From the NCBI GenBank assembly GCA_947073545.1, contig CAMTMP010000020.1, positions 1 to 64,000 on the forward strand: 64,000 bases of DNA, in the 5' to 3' direction. The notes under the pieces were generated by a model. It saw only the letters and a list, made by a program, of their open reading frames with translations, had not been told where the DNA came from and ran no database searches. Each line of letters begins with the position of its first letter. Positions within the stretch are counted from its first letter, which is position 1. A program made the position numbers and the translations under genes. This document shows, one piece after another, positions 34,717-42,163 of this stretch. This DNA comes from an uncultured bacterium (GTDB lineage: Bacteria; Bacillota; Clostridia; Lachnospirales; Lachnospiraceae).

Positions 34717-35550
34717 ATGAACCCAGTATATGATAAACTCTTAAAATGTTACGACTGCTATAAAGCGAAAATTGACTTCGAGCCGAAAGTGGCGGTAGTT
34801 CTCGGCTCCGGCCTTGGAAATTTTGCGAAGGTGGTGGATGTGAAGGCGGAGCTTCCCTACAGCGAGATTGAGGGCTTTCCGGTATCCACTGTGCCGGGAC
34901 ATGCCGGAAAGTTTATTTTCGGCTACATAAATGAAGTGCCTGTTGTCCTGATGCAGGGACGCGTTCATTACTATGAGGGATATCCCATCACGGATGTGGT
35001 GCTGCCCACCCGCCTGATGAAAATGATGGGCGCAGAAGTGCTTTTTTTGACGAACGCTTCCGGCGGGATCAATCCGGCGTTTCATGCGGGCAGTCTGATG
35101 CTGATACAGGATCATATTTCCCTTTTTGCGCCGAATCCGCTGATCGGGGCGAATATCGAAGAGCTTGGCACCAGATTTCCGGATATGTCCCATGTCTACG
35201 ATGAGGATTTACAGGCAATCATCAAAGAGACGGCAAAAGAGAATGATATTGAATTGTTTGAGGGCATTTACGCGCAGCTCACAGGGCCTTCGTTCGAGTC
35301 GCCCGCTGAGATTCAGATGCTTCACAAGCTGGGAGCCAGCGCGGTCGGCATGAGCACCGTTGTGGAGGCGATTGCGGCGAACCATATGGGCATGAAGATC
35401 TGCGGTGTGTCCTGTGTCAGCAATCTGGCGGCAGGCATGAACAGCGCACCCCTGACACATGAGGAAGTGCAGGAAGCGGCTAACGCGGTTGCGCCCAGGT
35501 TCGAGAAACTTTTGGTGGAGTCTGTCTCGAAATTCAAAGCGTTCATTTAA
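34717..35550 (+). CDS. punA: Purine nucleoside phosphorylase (class I, trimeric type)
   Basis: 277 aa. Phosphorolysis of inosine/guanosine to free base and ribose-1-phosphate. Phosphate-binding VVLGSGLGNF near residue 26-35, GRVHYYEGY near 83-91, TNASGGINPAF near 114, and the base-site Glu region YAQLTGPSFESPAE. The start is set by GAAAGGTGG before ATG 34717. First of a salvage cluster: cytidine deaminase, a hydrolase and an adenosine-deaminase-like amidohydrolase follow. Confidence 0.95.
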   Translation: MNPVYDKLLKCYDCYKAKIDFEPKVAVVLGSGLGNFAKVVDVKAELPYSEIEGFPVSTVPGHAGKFIFGYINEVPVVLMQGRVHYYEGYPITDVVLPTRLMKMMGAEVLFLTNASGGINPAFHAGSLMLIQDHISLFAPNPLIGANIEELGTRFPDMSHVYDEDLQAIIKETAKENDIELFEGIYAQLTGPSFESPAEIQMLHKLGASAVGMSTVVEAIAANHMGMKICGVSCVSNLAAGMNSAPLTHEEVQEAANAVAPRFEKLLVESVSKFKAFI

Positions 35551-35597
35551 AGGATAAGTGACGGATATCTGATTCACAGATTGGAAAAGGGAGTGCC

Positions 35598-36068
35598 ATG
35601 GCAGGATATACAGAGCTTACAGGAGAAAAAATACGTGATCTGATTGCGGCGGCGATAGAGGCGAGAAGGAAATCCTACTCGCCTTATTCCCATTATCAGG
35701 TGGGAGCTGCCCTGCTTACCGCGGACGGACAGATTATCACGGGCTGTAATATTGAAAATGCGGCTTACGGACCGAGCAACTGCGCCGAACGGACGGCCTT
35801 TTTTAAGGCGGTCAGCGAAGGGATGCGGGAGTTTGCCGCGATTGCCATTGTGGGAAGCCCCGAGGGGGAGGAACTGACACAGTATGCCTATCCCTGTGGC
35901 GTCTGCAGACAGGTGATGCGGGAGTTTTGTGAGCCGCCACAGTTTCAGATTATCGTGGCAAAGTCTCCGGAGGACTACCGCGTGATGACGTTGGCGGAGC
36001 TTTTGCCGGAGGGGTTTGGGCCGGAAAACTTGTATGATGGCATTGAGCAGTGCGCAGGCAGAGAATGA
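35598..36068 (+). CDS. cdd: Cytidine deaminase
   Basis: 156 aa. Zinc-dependent hydrolysis of cytidine/deoxycytidine to uridine. Zinc ligands and general acid in GPSNCAERTAFF and PCGVCRQVM, the tetrameric bacterial class with three Cys; substrate motif GCNIENAAYG. Longer than the usual 130-136 aa by a short C-terminal extension. 47 bases after punA with AAAAGGGAGTG, probably same transcript. Confidence 0.95.
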   Translation: MAGYTELTGEKIRDLIAAAIEARRKSYSPYSHYQVGAALLTADGQIITGCNIENAAYGPSNCAERTAFFKAVSEGMREFAAIAIVGSPEGEELTQYAYPCGVCRQVMREFCEPPQFQIIVAKSPEDYRVMTLAELLPEGFGPENLYDGIEQCAGRE

Positions 36069-36143
36069 ACGGGAAGGAAAGCCTGCCTGCCGGAACGTTT
36101 ATTCTAGCCTGTATTGCGAATGAGAATGTAAGGAGAAATATCC

Positions 36144-36998
36144 ATGCTACTGCAAAGAGAATACCGTACCCGCTGCGGCGTCATTCACTATTGGATCAGT
36201 AAAAAGAGAGATTCGGACATGACGCTTGTCTTTCTGCCCGGTCTGACCGCAGACCACCACCTGTTCGATAAGCAGATGTCATATTTTGAAGAAAAGTACA
36301 GCGTGTTTGTCTGGGATGCGCCGGGACATGCGTCTTCCACGCCTTTTGATTTTCATTTTGACTTATTTGACAAGGCGAAATGGCTGGACGAGATCCTGAC
36401 GCTAGAAGAGTTGAAGAATCCTGTTATCATAGGGCAGTCGATGGGCGGATATGTGGGGCAGGCATATGCGCAGCTATTTCCTGAAAAGCTAAAGGGTTTT
36501 GTCTCGATAGACTCGGCGCCGCTGCAGAGAAGATATGTGTCGGATGCAGAAATATGGCTGTTAAAAAGGATGGAGCCGGTTTACCGCTATTATCCGTGGA
36601 AATGGCTGCTGTGGTCGGGGACAAAAGGGATCGCCGTCTCGGAATACGGAAGAAAGCTGATGTATGATACTATGAAGGGTTATGAGGGACAGAAGGAAAG
36701 ATATGCGAAACTGGCAGGGCATGGTTTTCGTATACTGGCAGAGGCGATGGAAAGGGATCTTCCCTATCGGATTCTCTGCCCGGCGCTTTTGTTGTGTGGT
36801 GAAAAAGATCATGCAGGCTCCTGTATCAGATATAACAGGGCGTGGCATAAGTATACCGGAATCAGACTGGAATGGATCAAAAATGCAGGACATAATTCCA
36901 ATACGGATGCGCCGGAAAGGGTCAACTGCCTGATAGAGGAGCATGTTATCAAATGCGCGTCCGGGGCAAGAACAAGGGAAAGGGAGGATTATAGATAA
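36144..36998 (+). CDS. Alpha/beta-hydrolase
   Basis: 284 aa, cytoplasmic. Nucleophile elbow GQSMGGYVG near residue 98, acid near LLCGEKDHAGSC, and His in NAGHNSNTDAP; oxyanion segment FLPGLTADHHLFD. Similar to haloperoxidase/lactonase-type hydrolases; the substrate is unknown. It stands between cytidine deaminase and the amidohydrolase and stops 3 bases before the latter, so it is part of the same operon and may act on a modified nucleoside or thioester intermediate, which is only inference. Confidence 0.8.
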   Translation: MLLQREYRTRCGVIHYWISKKRDSDMTLVFLPGLTADHHLFDKQMSYFEEKYSVFVWDAPGHASSTPFDFHFDLFDKAKWLDEILTLEELKNPVIIGQSMGGYVGQAYAQLFPEKLKGFVSIDSAPLQRRYVSDAEIWLLKRMEPVYRYYPWKWLLWSGTKGIAVSEYGRKLMYDTMKGYEGQKERYAKLAGHGFRILAEAMERDLPYRILCPALLLCGEKDHAGSCIRYNRAWHKYTGIRLEWIKNAGHNSNTDAPERVNCLIEEHVIKCASGARTREREDYR

Positions 36999-37001
36999 AC
37001 C

Positions 37002-38306
37002 ATGAAATACAGATTTTACAACGCAAAAATTCTTACCATGGAAACCACAGATATTATGGAAGGGGAACTCTGGGTACAGGATGACAAAATCCTTTATGTG
37101 GGGGAGGCCGGTGGCGCTGCCGCAGTCTGCCAGTCCCTTTCTATTGAAGGCATTGTCTGGGACAGGGAGATCGACTGCAAAGGGAATCTCCTGATGCCGG
37201 GCTTCAAGGATGCCCACACTCATTCCGCTATGACGTTTCTGCGTTCTTATGCGGACGATCTGCCACTGCAGGACTGGCTGACGAAGCAGGTGTTTCCGAT
37301 GGAAGATAAACTGGATGGCGAAATGATTTATCATCTCACGAAGCTGGCTGTTCTTGAGTATCTGACCAGCGGCATTACATCCATTTTCGAGATGTACCTG
37401 AACCCGGAAATGACGGCGAAGGCCTGTGTGGAGATGGGAATGCGGTGTGTGCAGGTCAGCGGCGCCAGCGGACAGGAGGGGTTTGAAGAATCTCTTGCGC
37501 AGATGGAGGAGCGGTATCATGCTTTAAACGCGTTAGATCCTCTGCACTCTTACTTTATCGGTTTTCATGCGGAATATACCTGTTCAAGGGCACTTTTGGA
37601 ACAGGTGGCGGCCATGGCGCACAAGTATCAGGCGCCGGTATTTACCCATCTTTCCGAGACAAAGGCGGAGGTGGAGGGCTGTAAGGAGCGCTACGGCATG
37701 TCTCCGGTAAAACTCTTGGACTCCCTCGGCATGTTTGATTACGGCGGGGGCGGTTACCACTGTGTCTGGATGGATGAGGAGGATATGGATATCTTCGCGA
37801 AACGGGGGTTAAGCGTTGTCACGAATCCCGGTTCCAACACGAAACTTGCCAGCGGCATCGCGCCCATTTCCGCGTTCCTGAAACGGGGAATTCGTGTGGC
37901 GATCGGCACGGATGGCCCTGCGAGCAACAACTGCCTCGACATGTTCCGTGAAATGTTTCTGGTTACGGGGCTTGCCAAGCTAAGAGAGCAGGATGCGGCG
38001 GCTGTGGACGCGCTGGAAGTTTTGAAGATGGCGACGGTAAACGGCGCAAGGGCAATGAATCTGCCGGACGCGGACGTGCTTGCGGCGGGTAAGCAGGCGG
38101 ATGTGATTATGATTGATCTACACCAGCCGAATATGCAGCCATTCAATCACATTGCGAAAAATATCGTTTACAGCGGCAGCAAGCAGAATGTGAAAATGAC
38201 GATGATCCGCGGCAGGATTTTGTATGAGAACGGGCAGTTTGCGAAAGGGACAGATGTGGAGGAAATCTATAGAAAGGCAAATGAGATTATAGACAGTCTC
38301 AGGTGA
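37002..38306 (+). CDS. Amidohydrolase of the SAH/MTA/adenosine deaminase (TRZ/ATZ) family
   Basis: 434 aa. Metal site: DAHTHSAMTF near residue 70-79, GFHAEYTCS near 188, FTHLSET near 212, GTDGPASNN near 303. The HTHSAMT and PMEDKL region matches the MtaD-type deaminases that act on S-adenosylhomocysteine, methylthioadenosine or adenosine, producing inosine-type products. That suits its place after a purine phosphorylase. Other TRZ/ATZ members act on guanine or triazines, so the substrate is not certain. Confidence 0.82.
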   Translation: MKYRFYNAKILTMETTDIMEGELWVQDDKILYVGEAGGAAAVCQSLSIEGIVWDREIDCKGNLLMPGFKDAHTHSAMTFLRSYADDLPLQDWLTKQVFPMEDKLDGEMIYHLTKLAVLEYLTSGITSIFEMYLNPEMTAKACVEMGMRCVQVSGASGQEGFEESLAQMEERYHALNALDPLHSYFIGFHAEYTCSRALLEQVAAMAHKYQAPVFTHLSETKAEVEGCKERYGMSPVKLLDSLGMFDYGGGGYHCVWMDEEDMDIFAKRGLSVVTNPGSNTKLASGIAPISAFLKRGIRVAIGTDGPASNNCLDMFREMFLVTGLAKLREQDAAAVDALEVLKMATVNGARAMNLPDADVLAAGKQADVIMIDLHQPNMQPFNHIAKNIVYSGSKQNVKMTMIRGRILYENGQFAKGTDVEEIYRKANEIIDSLR

Positions 38307-40003
38307 GAATGGACGCTTTTATTTTTATATGTTTGATTCTGCTTGCCATTGTGCTTGTCATGACAAAAGAATATGTGGACAGCAGAAAGTTCTTGGAAAG
38401 AAGGCTGCAGGAGATCTATGTAGGTTACGGCACGCCGCCCGGACGGACTTACGGGGCGGAGGAACTTGCCCACATCAGTATGTACTATGAGAAACACAAG
38501 ACTACGGATCAGATCGACGATATTACTTGGAATGATCTGTATATGGATGCGGTGTATCAGCGGATGAATACCTGTCTCTCGGCGGCGGGCGACGAGTATC
38601 TGTACTACAGGCTGAGAACCCCGGCAGCGACTGTGGACGAGCTTGAAAAAACAGAACGGCGGATCACGCTTTTTATGGAGCGGGAGGAGAAGAGGCGCGG
38701 ACTGCAGAGAATTTTTTTTCAGTTAGGACGGACGGGCCGTCACTCTATCTACGAATATCTGGATCACCTCGACCTTTTGGGAGAGCGGAAAAGCGACAGA
38801 TATTTTTTCTGGGACGGACTGATCCTTCTGAGTATAGGATGTATGTTTCTCTCTTTGCCGGTGGGGTTAGTATGTCTGTTCGGGGTTCTGTGCCATAATC
38901 TGATCGATTATTTTAAGGAATACCGACAGATCGAGCCGTACGTCACCAGTTTTGCCTATGTGAGAAGGCTCTTAAAAGGCGGAGAGGAACTGGGGAAAGC
39001 GGAAATCGGAGGGATTGACGAAGAACTTGCGGCAGTCAGGGAAGCCTGCAAAAGTCTGCGGGGGTTTATGAAAAGCTCCTATCTTGTTTCCGGCGCGAAA
39101 CAGGGAAGCGGCAATCCGTTGGAGGTTTTGTTTGACTATCTGCGGATGCTTTTTTATATGGATCTGATCCGCTTTAACAAGGCGCTGCATGACTTGCAGA
39201 ATCATATGGGCGAGGTGGACAGGCTGATCACTGTGATGGGAGAACTCGAATGTGCGGTGGCGGTCGGCTCTTTCAGGAAAAGTCTGGGGCAGGGGTGGTG
39301 CGTGCCGGGGCTTTATGAGGATGAGGGGAAGAGACTTTCCCTCTGTGTCAAGGGGCTGTACCATCCGCTGCTTCGCGAGGCGGTGGCGAACGACTTGAAT
39401 GCGAAAAGAGGGGTGCTCCTGACCGGCTCCAACGCTTCGGGAAAGTCCACGTTTCTGCGTGCAGTGGCAGTGAACGCGCTTCTTTCACAGACGGTGCATA
39501 CTTGTGCGGCCGCCAGCTATGAAGCGCCTTTTTACCGTATTTATTCTTCCATGTCACTGCGGGATGATTTGGCGGGTGGCGACAGTTACTATATGGTGGA
39601 GATCAAGTCTATCAAACGGATTCTGGATCGGGTGGAGCAGGCGGAAGAACGCCCTGTGCTCTGCTTTGTGGATGAGGTGCTGCGGGGGACCAACACGGTG
39701 GAGCGCATTGCGGCATCGACGCAGATTATGAGAAAGCTGGCGGCCGGGCATACGCTCTGCTTTGCTGCGACCCATGATGTGGAGCTGACGAAACTGTTGG
39801 AACGGGAGTACGACAATTACCACTTTGAAGAGCGGATTGAGGAGAACGATATTTATTTTCCTTATCAGTTGATGGAAGGACCGGCGTCCACCCGAAATGC
39901 CATCGCGCTTCTGCGGATGTTAAAGTATGACGAGGGCATCACGGCAGCGGCGGAGACGATGGCGGAGCGGTTTTTGCGGGACGGGAGCTGGAATAGAGAA
40001 TAG
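38303..40003 (+). CDS. Membrane-anchored MutS-family ATPase
   Basis: 566 aa. The N-terminal helix (FIFICLILLAIVLVM) and a central pair of hydrophobic helices (about residues 165-200) place it in the membrane. The C-terminal ~200 residues are a MutS ATPase domain: Walker A TGSNASGKSTF near 376, SYYMVEIKSI, Walker B LCFVDEVLRGTNTVER, and His-loop FAATHDVEL. It lacks the mismatch-recognition and Smr domains, unlike MutS1 or MutS2. Start GTG 38303 overlaps the previous stop; ATG 38309 is the alternative. Role unknown; other MutS-type subfamilies with membrane helices occur in Firmicutes. Confidence 0.85.
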   Translation: MRMDAFIFICLILLAIVLVMTKEYVDSRKFLERRLQEIYVGYGTPPGRTYGAEELAHISMYYEKHKTTDQIDDITWNDLYMDAVYQRMNTCLSAAGDEYLYYRLRTPAATVDELEKTERRITLFMEREEKRRGLQRIFFQLGRTGRHSIYEYLDHLDLLGERKSDRYFFWDGLILLSIGCMFLSLPVGLVCLFGVLCHNLIDYFKEYRQIEPYVTSFAYVRRLLKGGEELGKAEIGGIDEELAAVREACKSLRGFMKSSYLVSGAKQGSGNPLEVLFDYLRMLFYMDLIRFNKALHDLQNHMGEVDRLITVMGELECAVAVGSFRKSLGQGWCVPGLYEDEGKRLSLCVKGLYHPLLREAVANDLNAKRGVLLTGSNASGKSTFLRAVAVNALLSQTVHTCAAASYEAPFYRIYSSMSLRDDLAGGDSYYMVEIKSIKRILDRVEQAEERPVLCFVDEVLRGTNTVERIAASTQIMRKLAAGHTLCFAATHDVELTKLLEREYDNYHFEERIEENDIYFPYQLMEGPASTRNAIALLRMLKYDEGITAAAETMAERFLRDGSWNRE

Positions 40004-40052
40004 ATGGAAAAATGTGTCATCGCAGTAAATTGCTTTGACAGGGAGGATTCGT

Positions 40053-40523
40053 ATGAAAGTGACAATCTACACGGACGGCGCAGCGAGAGGCAACCCGGAG
40101 GGGCCGGGCGGCTGCGGCGCGGTGCTGCAATATATTGACGGCAAGGGGACACTGCACGAGCGGGAATATTCTGCTGGCTACAAAAAGACGACCAACAACC
40201 GGATGGAACTGATGGCGGTGATTGTGGGTCTGGAGGCGCTCACAAAGCCGTGCGAAGTGCTGCTGATCTCCGACTCCCGATATGTGACGGACGCCTTTAA
40301 TAAACACTGGATTGAAGGATGGCTGAAAAAGGGCTGGAAAACGGCGGGAAATAAGCCTGTCAAAAATATAGATTTGTGGGAGCGTCTTCTTCGCGCGATG
40401 GAGCCGCATCGTGTTACTTTTCAGTGGGTCAAGGGGCACGACGGACACCCGGAGAACGAGCGGTGCGACAGGCTGGCTACCACGGCGGCGGACGGCACGG
40501 AACTGCTTGACGATACCTTCTAA
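40053..40523 (+). CDS. rnhA: Ribonuclease HI
   Basis: 156 aa. Cleaves RNA in RNA-DNA hybrids. Catalytic residues seen as [13 protein letters not shown] (Asp8), NRMELMAV (Glu), SDSRYV (Asp) and ENERCDRLA (Asp). Compact, no hybrid-binding N-terminal domain. The start ATG 40053 follows GGGAGG; in-frame TTG 40035 is rejected. 49 bases after the MutS-like gene, likely one transcript. Confidence 0.95.
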   Translation: MKVTIYTDGAARGNPEGPGGCGAVLQYIDGKGTLHEREYSAGYKKTTNNRMELMAVIVGLEALTKPCEVLLISDSRYVTDAFNKHWIEGWLKKGWKTAGNKPVKNIDLWERLLRAMEPHRVTFQWVKGHDGHPENERCDRLATTAADGTELLDDTF

Positions 40524-40621
40524 TTGGTGGTATCATATCTGTAAATGTAATTGGAGAAAGCGGTTTCGGACAGATTTTTCGTCGGAAACAAAGCAATTAG
40601 GAAAGAGAAGGACGTGGAAAG

Positions 40622-40798
40622 ATGGCAAACTTAATTTTATTTGTTAACTCGTTTTTATCGTATCTGCTTCTGTTTGTACTGATTGTTGCGCTAGTGATTG
40701 TTGCGTGTGTGATCGGTGTGAAGTGGAGAAGGAGCAAGGACGCGAAAGCGGCGTTGGGGACGCAGGCGGATGCGGCGGACGGAAGTACAACGGCATAG
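40622..40798 (+). CDS. Small single-pass membrane protein (58 aa)
   Basis: Starts MANLILFVNSFLSYLLLF with a strong membrane helix (about residues 5-33), then basic KWRRSKDAK and a short polar Ala/Gly/Asp-rich tail. The ATG is preceded by AAGGACGTGGAAAG. Too short for usual ORF cut-offs, but the clean start, helix and positive-inside end make it credible. No function assigned. Resembles other unnamed short Lachnospiraceae membrane peptides. Confidence 0.55.
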   Translation: MANLILFVNSFLSYLLLFVLIVALVIVACVIGVKWRRSKDAKAALGTQADAADGSTTA

Positions 40799-40968
40799 TG
40801 TTTGCAGCGCATTTATTTTAGGAAGAAAATGGAAGGGGGTTCTCAGACGAACGCCCTTTCTTCTATTTGATCAGTACGGATGGCTAGGCGAAGGATTGGA
40901 AGTGCGGACGGATCATGAGATCCGCCGTCCGGAAGAGTTGTTGGCGGTATGGGAACGAGGTTAGGTTC

Positions 40969-41973
40969 ATGGCAAGATCGACGAAGCAAAAGCAGAAATT
41001 GTTGTATTTATTAAAGATATTGACGGAGCAGTCCGATGAGGAACACTGTATGAGCGCGCAGGCTTTGATTGACGCCTTGGCGGCATATGATGTGAAAGCG
41101 GAGCGAAAAAGTATATATGACGATATCAACCAACTAATTGATTTTGGATATGATATTATGCTGGTCAAGGCGAAGACGGGGGGCGGTTATTATCTGGCCG
41201 GGCGGGATTTCGAGTTGGCGGAGCTAAAGCTCTTGGTGGAGACGGTGCAGGCATCCCGCTTTTTGACAGCAAATAAGTCCAGAGAACTGATTTCCAAGAT
41301 TGAGAAACTGGCTTCGAAAGCGGAGGCGGGACAGCTTCAAAGGCAGGTCTATGTGGCGAACCGCATTAAGACGGCAAACGAGAGTATCTATTATGTGGTG
41401 GACGATATCCACAGAGCGATACAGGGAAACCGGCAGATCTCGTTTCAATACCTCGAGTGGAATCTGCAAAGAGAGCTTGTGCCCAGGCGGGGAGGCAAAC
41501 CTTATCAGGCAAGTCCGTGGGCGCTCACCTGCAAGGATGAGTATTACTATCTGATCGCCCACGACAGCGAGGAGGACAAGATCAAACACTTCCGGGTGGA
41601 TAAAATGGCAAAGATTCGGGTGCTGGAGCAAAAGCGGGAGGGAGCGGCGCTCTTTGAACGATTTGACATTGCGGATTATGCCAACAAGACGTTCGGTATG
41701 TACGGCGGCAGGGAAGAAGTTGTCACCCTGCTGTTTGAGAACGGTCTGATTGGCGTGGTGATGGACCGCTTCGGCAGGGACGCGGCTGTCCGCATCCGGG
41801 ACGACGCGCATTTTTCCGTCAGGGTGCAGGTGGCGGTCAGCGGACAGTTTTTCGGATGGCTTACGGGACTCGGCGCGGGGGCGAAGATTCTGGCGCCGGA
41901 TACCGTGGCGGATGCTTACCGGCTTCATTTGCAGAGAACGCTTACATTATATGAAGGTGAACAGGCGGACTAA
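40969..41973 (+). CDS. WYL-domain transcriptional regulator
   Basis: 334 aa from ATG 40969, with AGGTTAGG upstream. N-terminal winged helix (about residues 10-75: YLLKILTEQSDEEHCMSAQALIDAL), a linker helix, then a WYL domain where SPWALTCKDEYYYLIAHD and HFRVDKMAKIRVLE are the conserved ligand/RNA-binding strands. Family members bind nucleic acid or nucleotide ligands and control DNA-damage, defence or metabolic genes. No defence genes are nearby, so the target is unknown. A terminator separates it from nrdD. Confidence 0.88.
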   Translation: MARSTKQKQKLLYLLKILTEQSDEEHCMSAQALIDALAAYDVKAERKSIYDDINQLIDFGYDIMLVKAKTGGGYYLAGRDFELAELKLLVETVQASRFLTANKSRELISKIEKLASKAEAGQLQRQVYVANRIKTANESIYYVVDDIHRAIQGNRQISFQYLEWNLQRELVPRRGGKPYQASPWALTCKDEYYYLIAHDSEEDKIKHFRVDKMAKIRVLEQKREGAALFERFDIADYANKTFGMYGGREEVVTLLFENGLIGVVMDRFGRDAAVRIRDDAHFSVRVQVAVSGQFFGWLTGLGAGAKILAPDTVADAYRLHLQRTLTLYEGEQAD

Positions 41974-41981
41974 TTGCTTTT

Positions 41982-42013
41982 GGGATATGTCACAAAAAGG
42001 CATATCCCTTTTT
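41982..42013 (+). terminator. Intrinsic terminator after the WYL regulator
   Basis: GGGATATG (41982-41989) pairs with CATATCCC (42001-42008), then TTTTT. Confidence 0.85.
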
Positions 42014-42037
42014 GGCATTTTTTGCGAAGTGTTTGCA

Positions 42038-42066
42038 TTGACATAACATGTTTATTACCGTATACT
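42038..42066 (+). promoter_or_regulatory. Consensus promoter of nrdDG
   Basis: TTGACA, 17-base spacer, TATACT. The predicted start near 42073 is immediately before the two NrdR boxes. Confidence 0.85.
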
Positions 42067-42075
42067 AGTCCTAAA

Positions 42076-42091
42076 CCGCAAGATATTGTAT
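42076..42091. promoter_or_regulatory. NrdR box 1
   Basis: CCGCAAGATATTGTAT agrees with the NrdR consensus acaCwAtATaTwGtgt at about 11-12 of 16 positions. Lies at the predicted transcription start. Confidence 0.6.
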
Positions 42092-42105
42092 TATTATGTT
42101 AACTG

Positions 42106-42121
42106 ACACTATATTTTGTGG
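42106..42121. promoter_or_regulatory. NrdR box 2
   Basis: ACACTATATTTTGTGG agrees with the NrdR consensus at 14 of 16 positions. Starts 30 bases after box 1, about three helical turns, the usual arrangement for cooperative NrdR binding. Confidence 0.75.
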
Positions 42122-42163
42122 AAAAACTGCAAATTTGCAGGGGATAAAGCTACGGAGGGGTGT

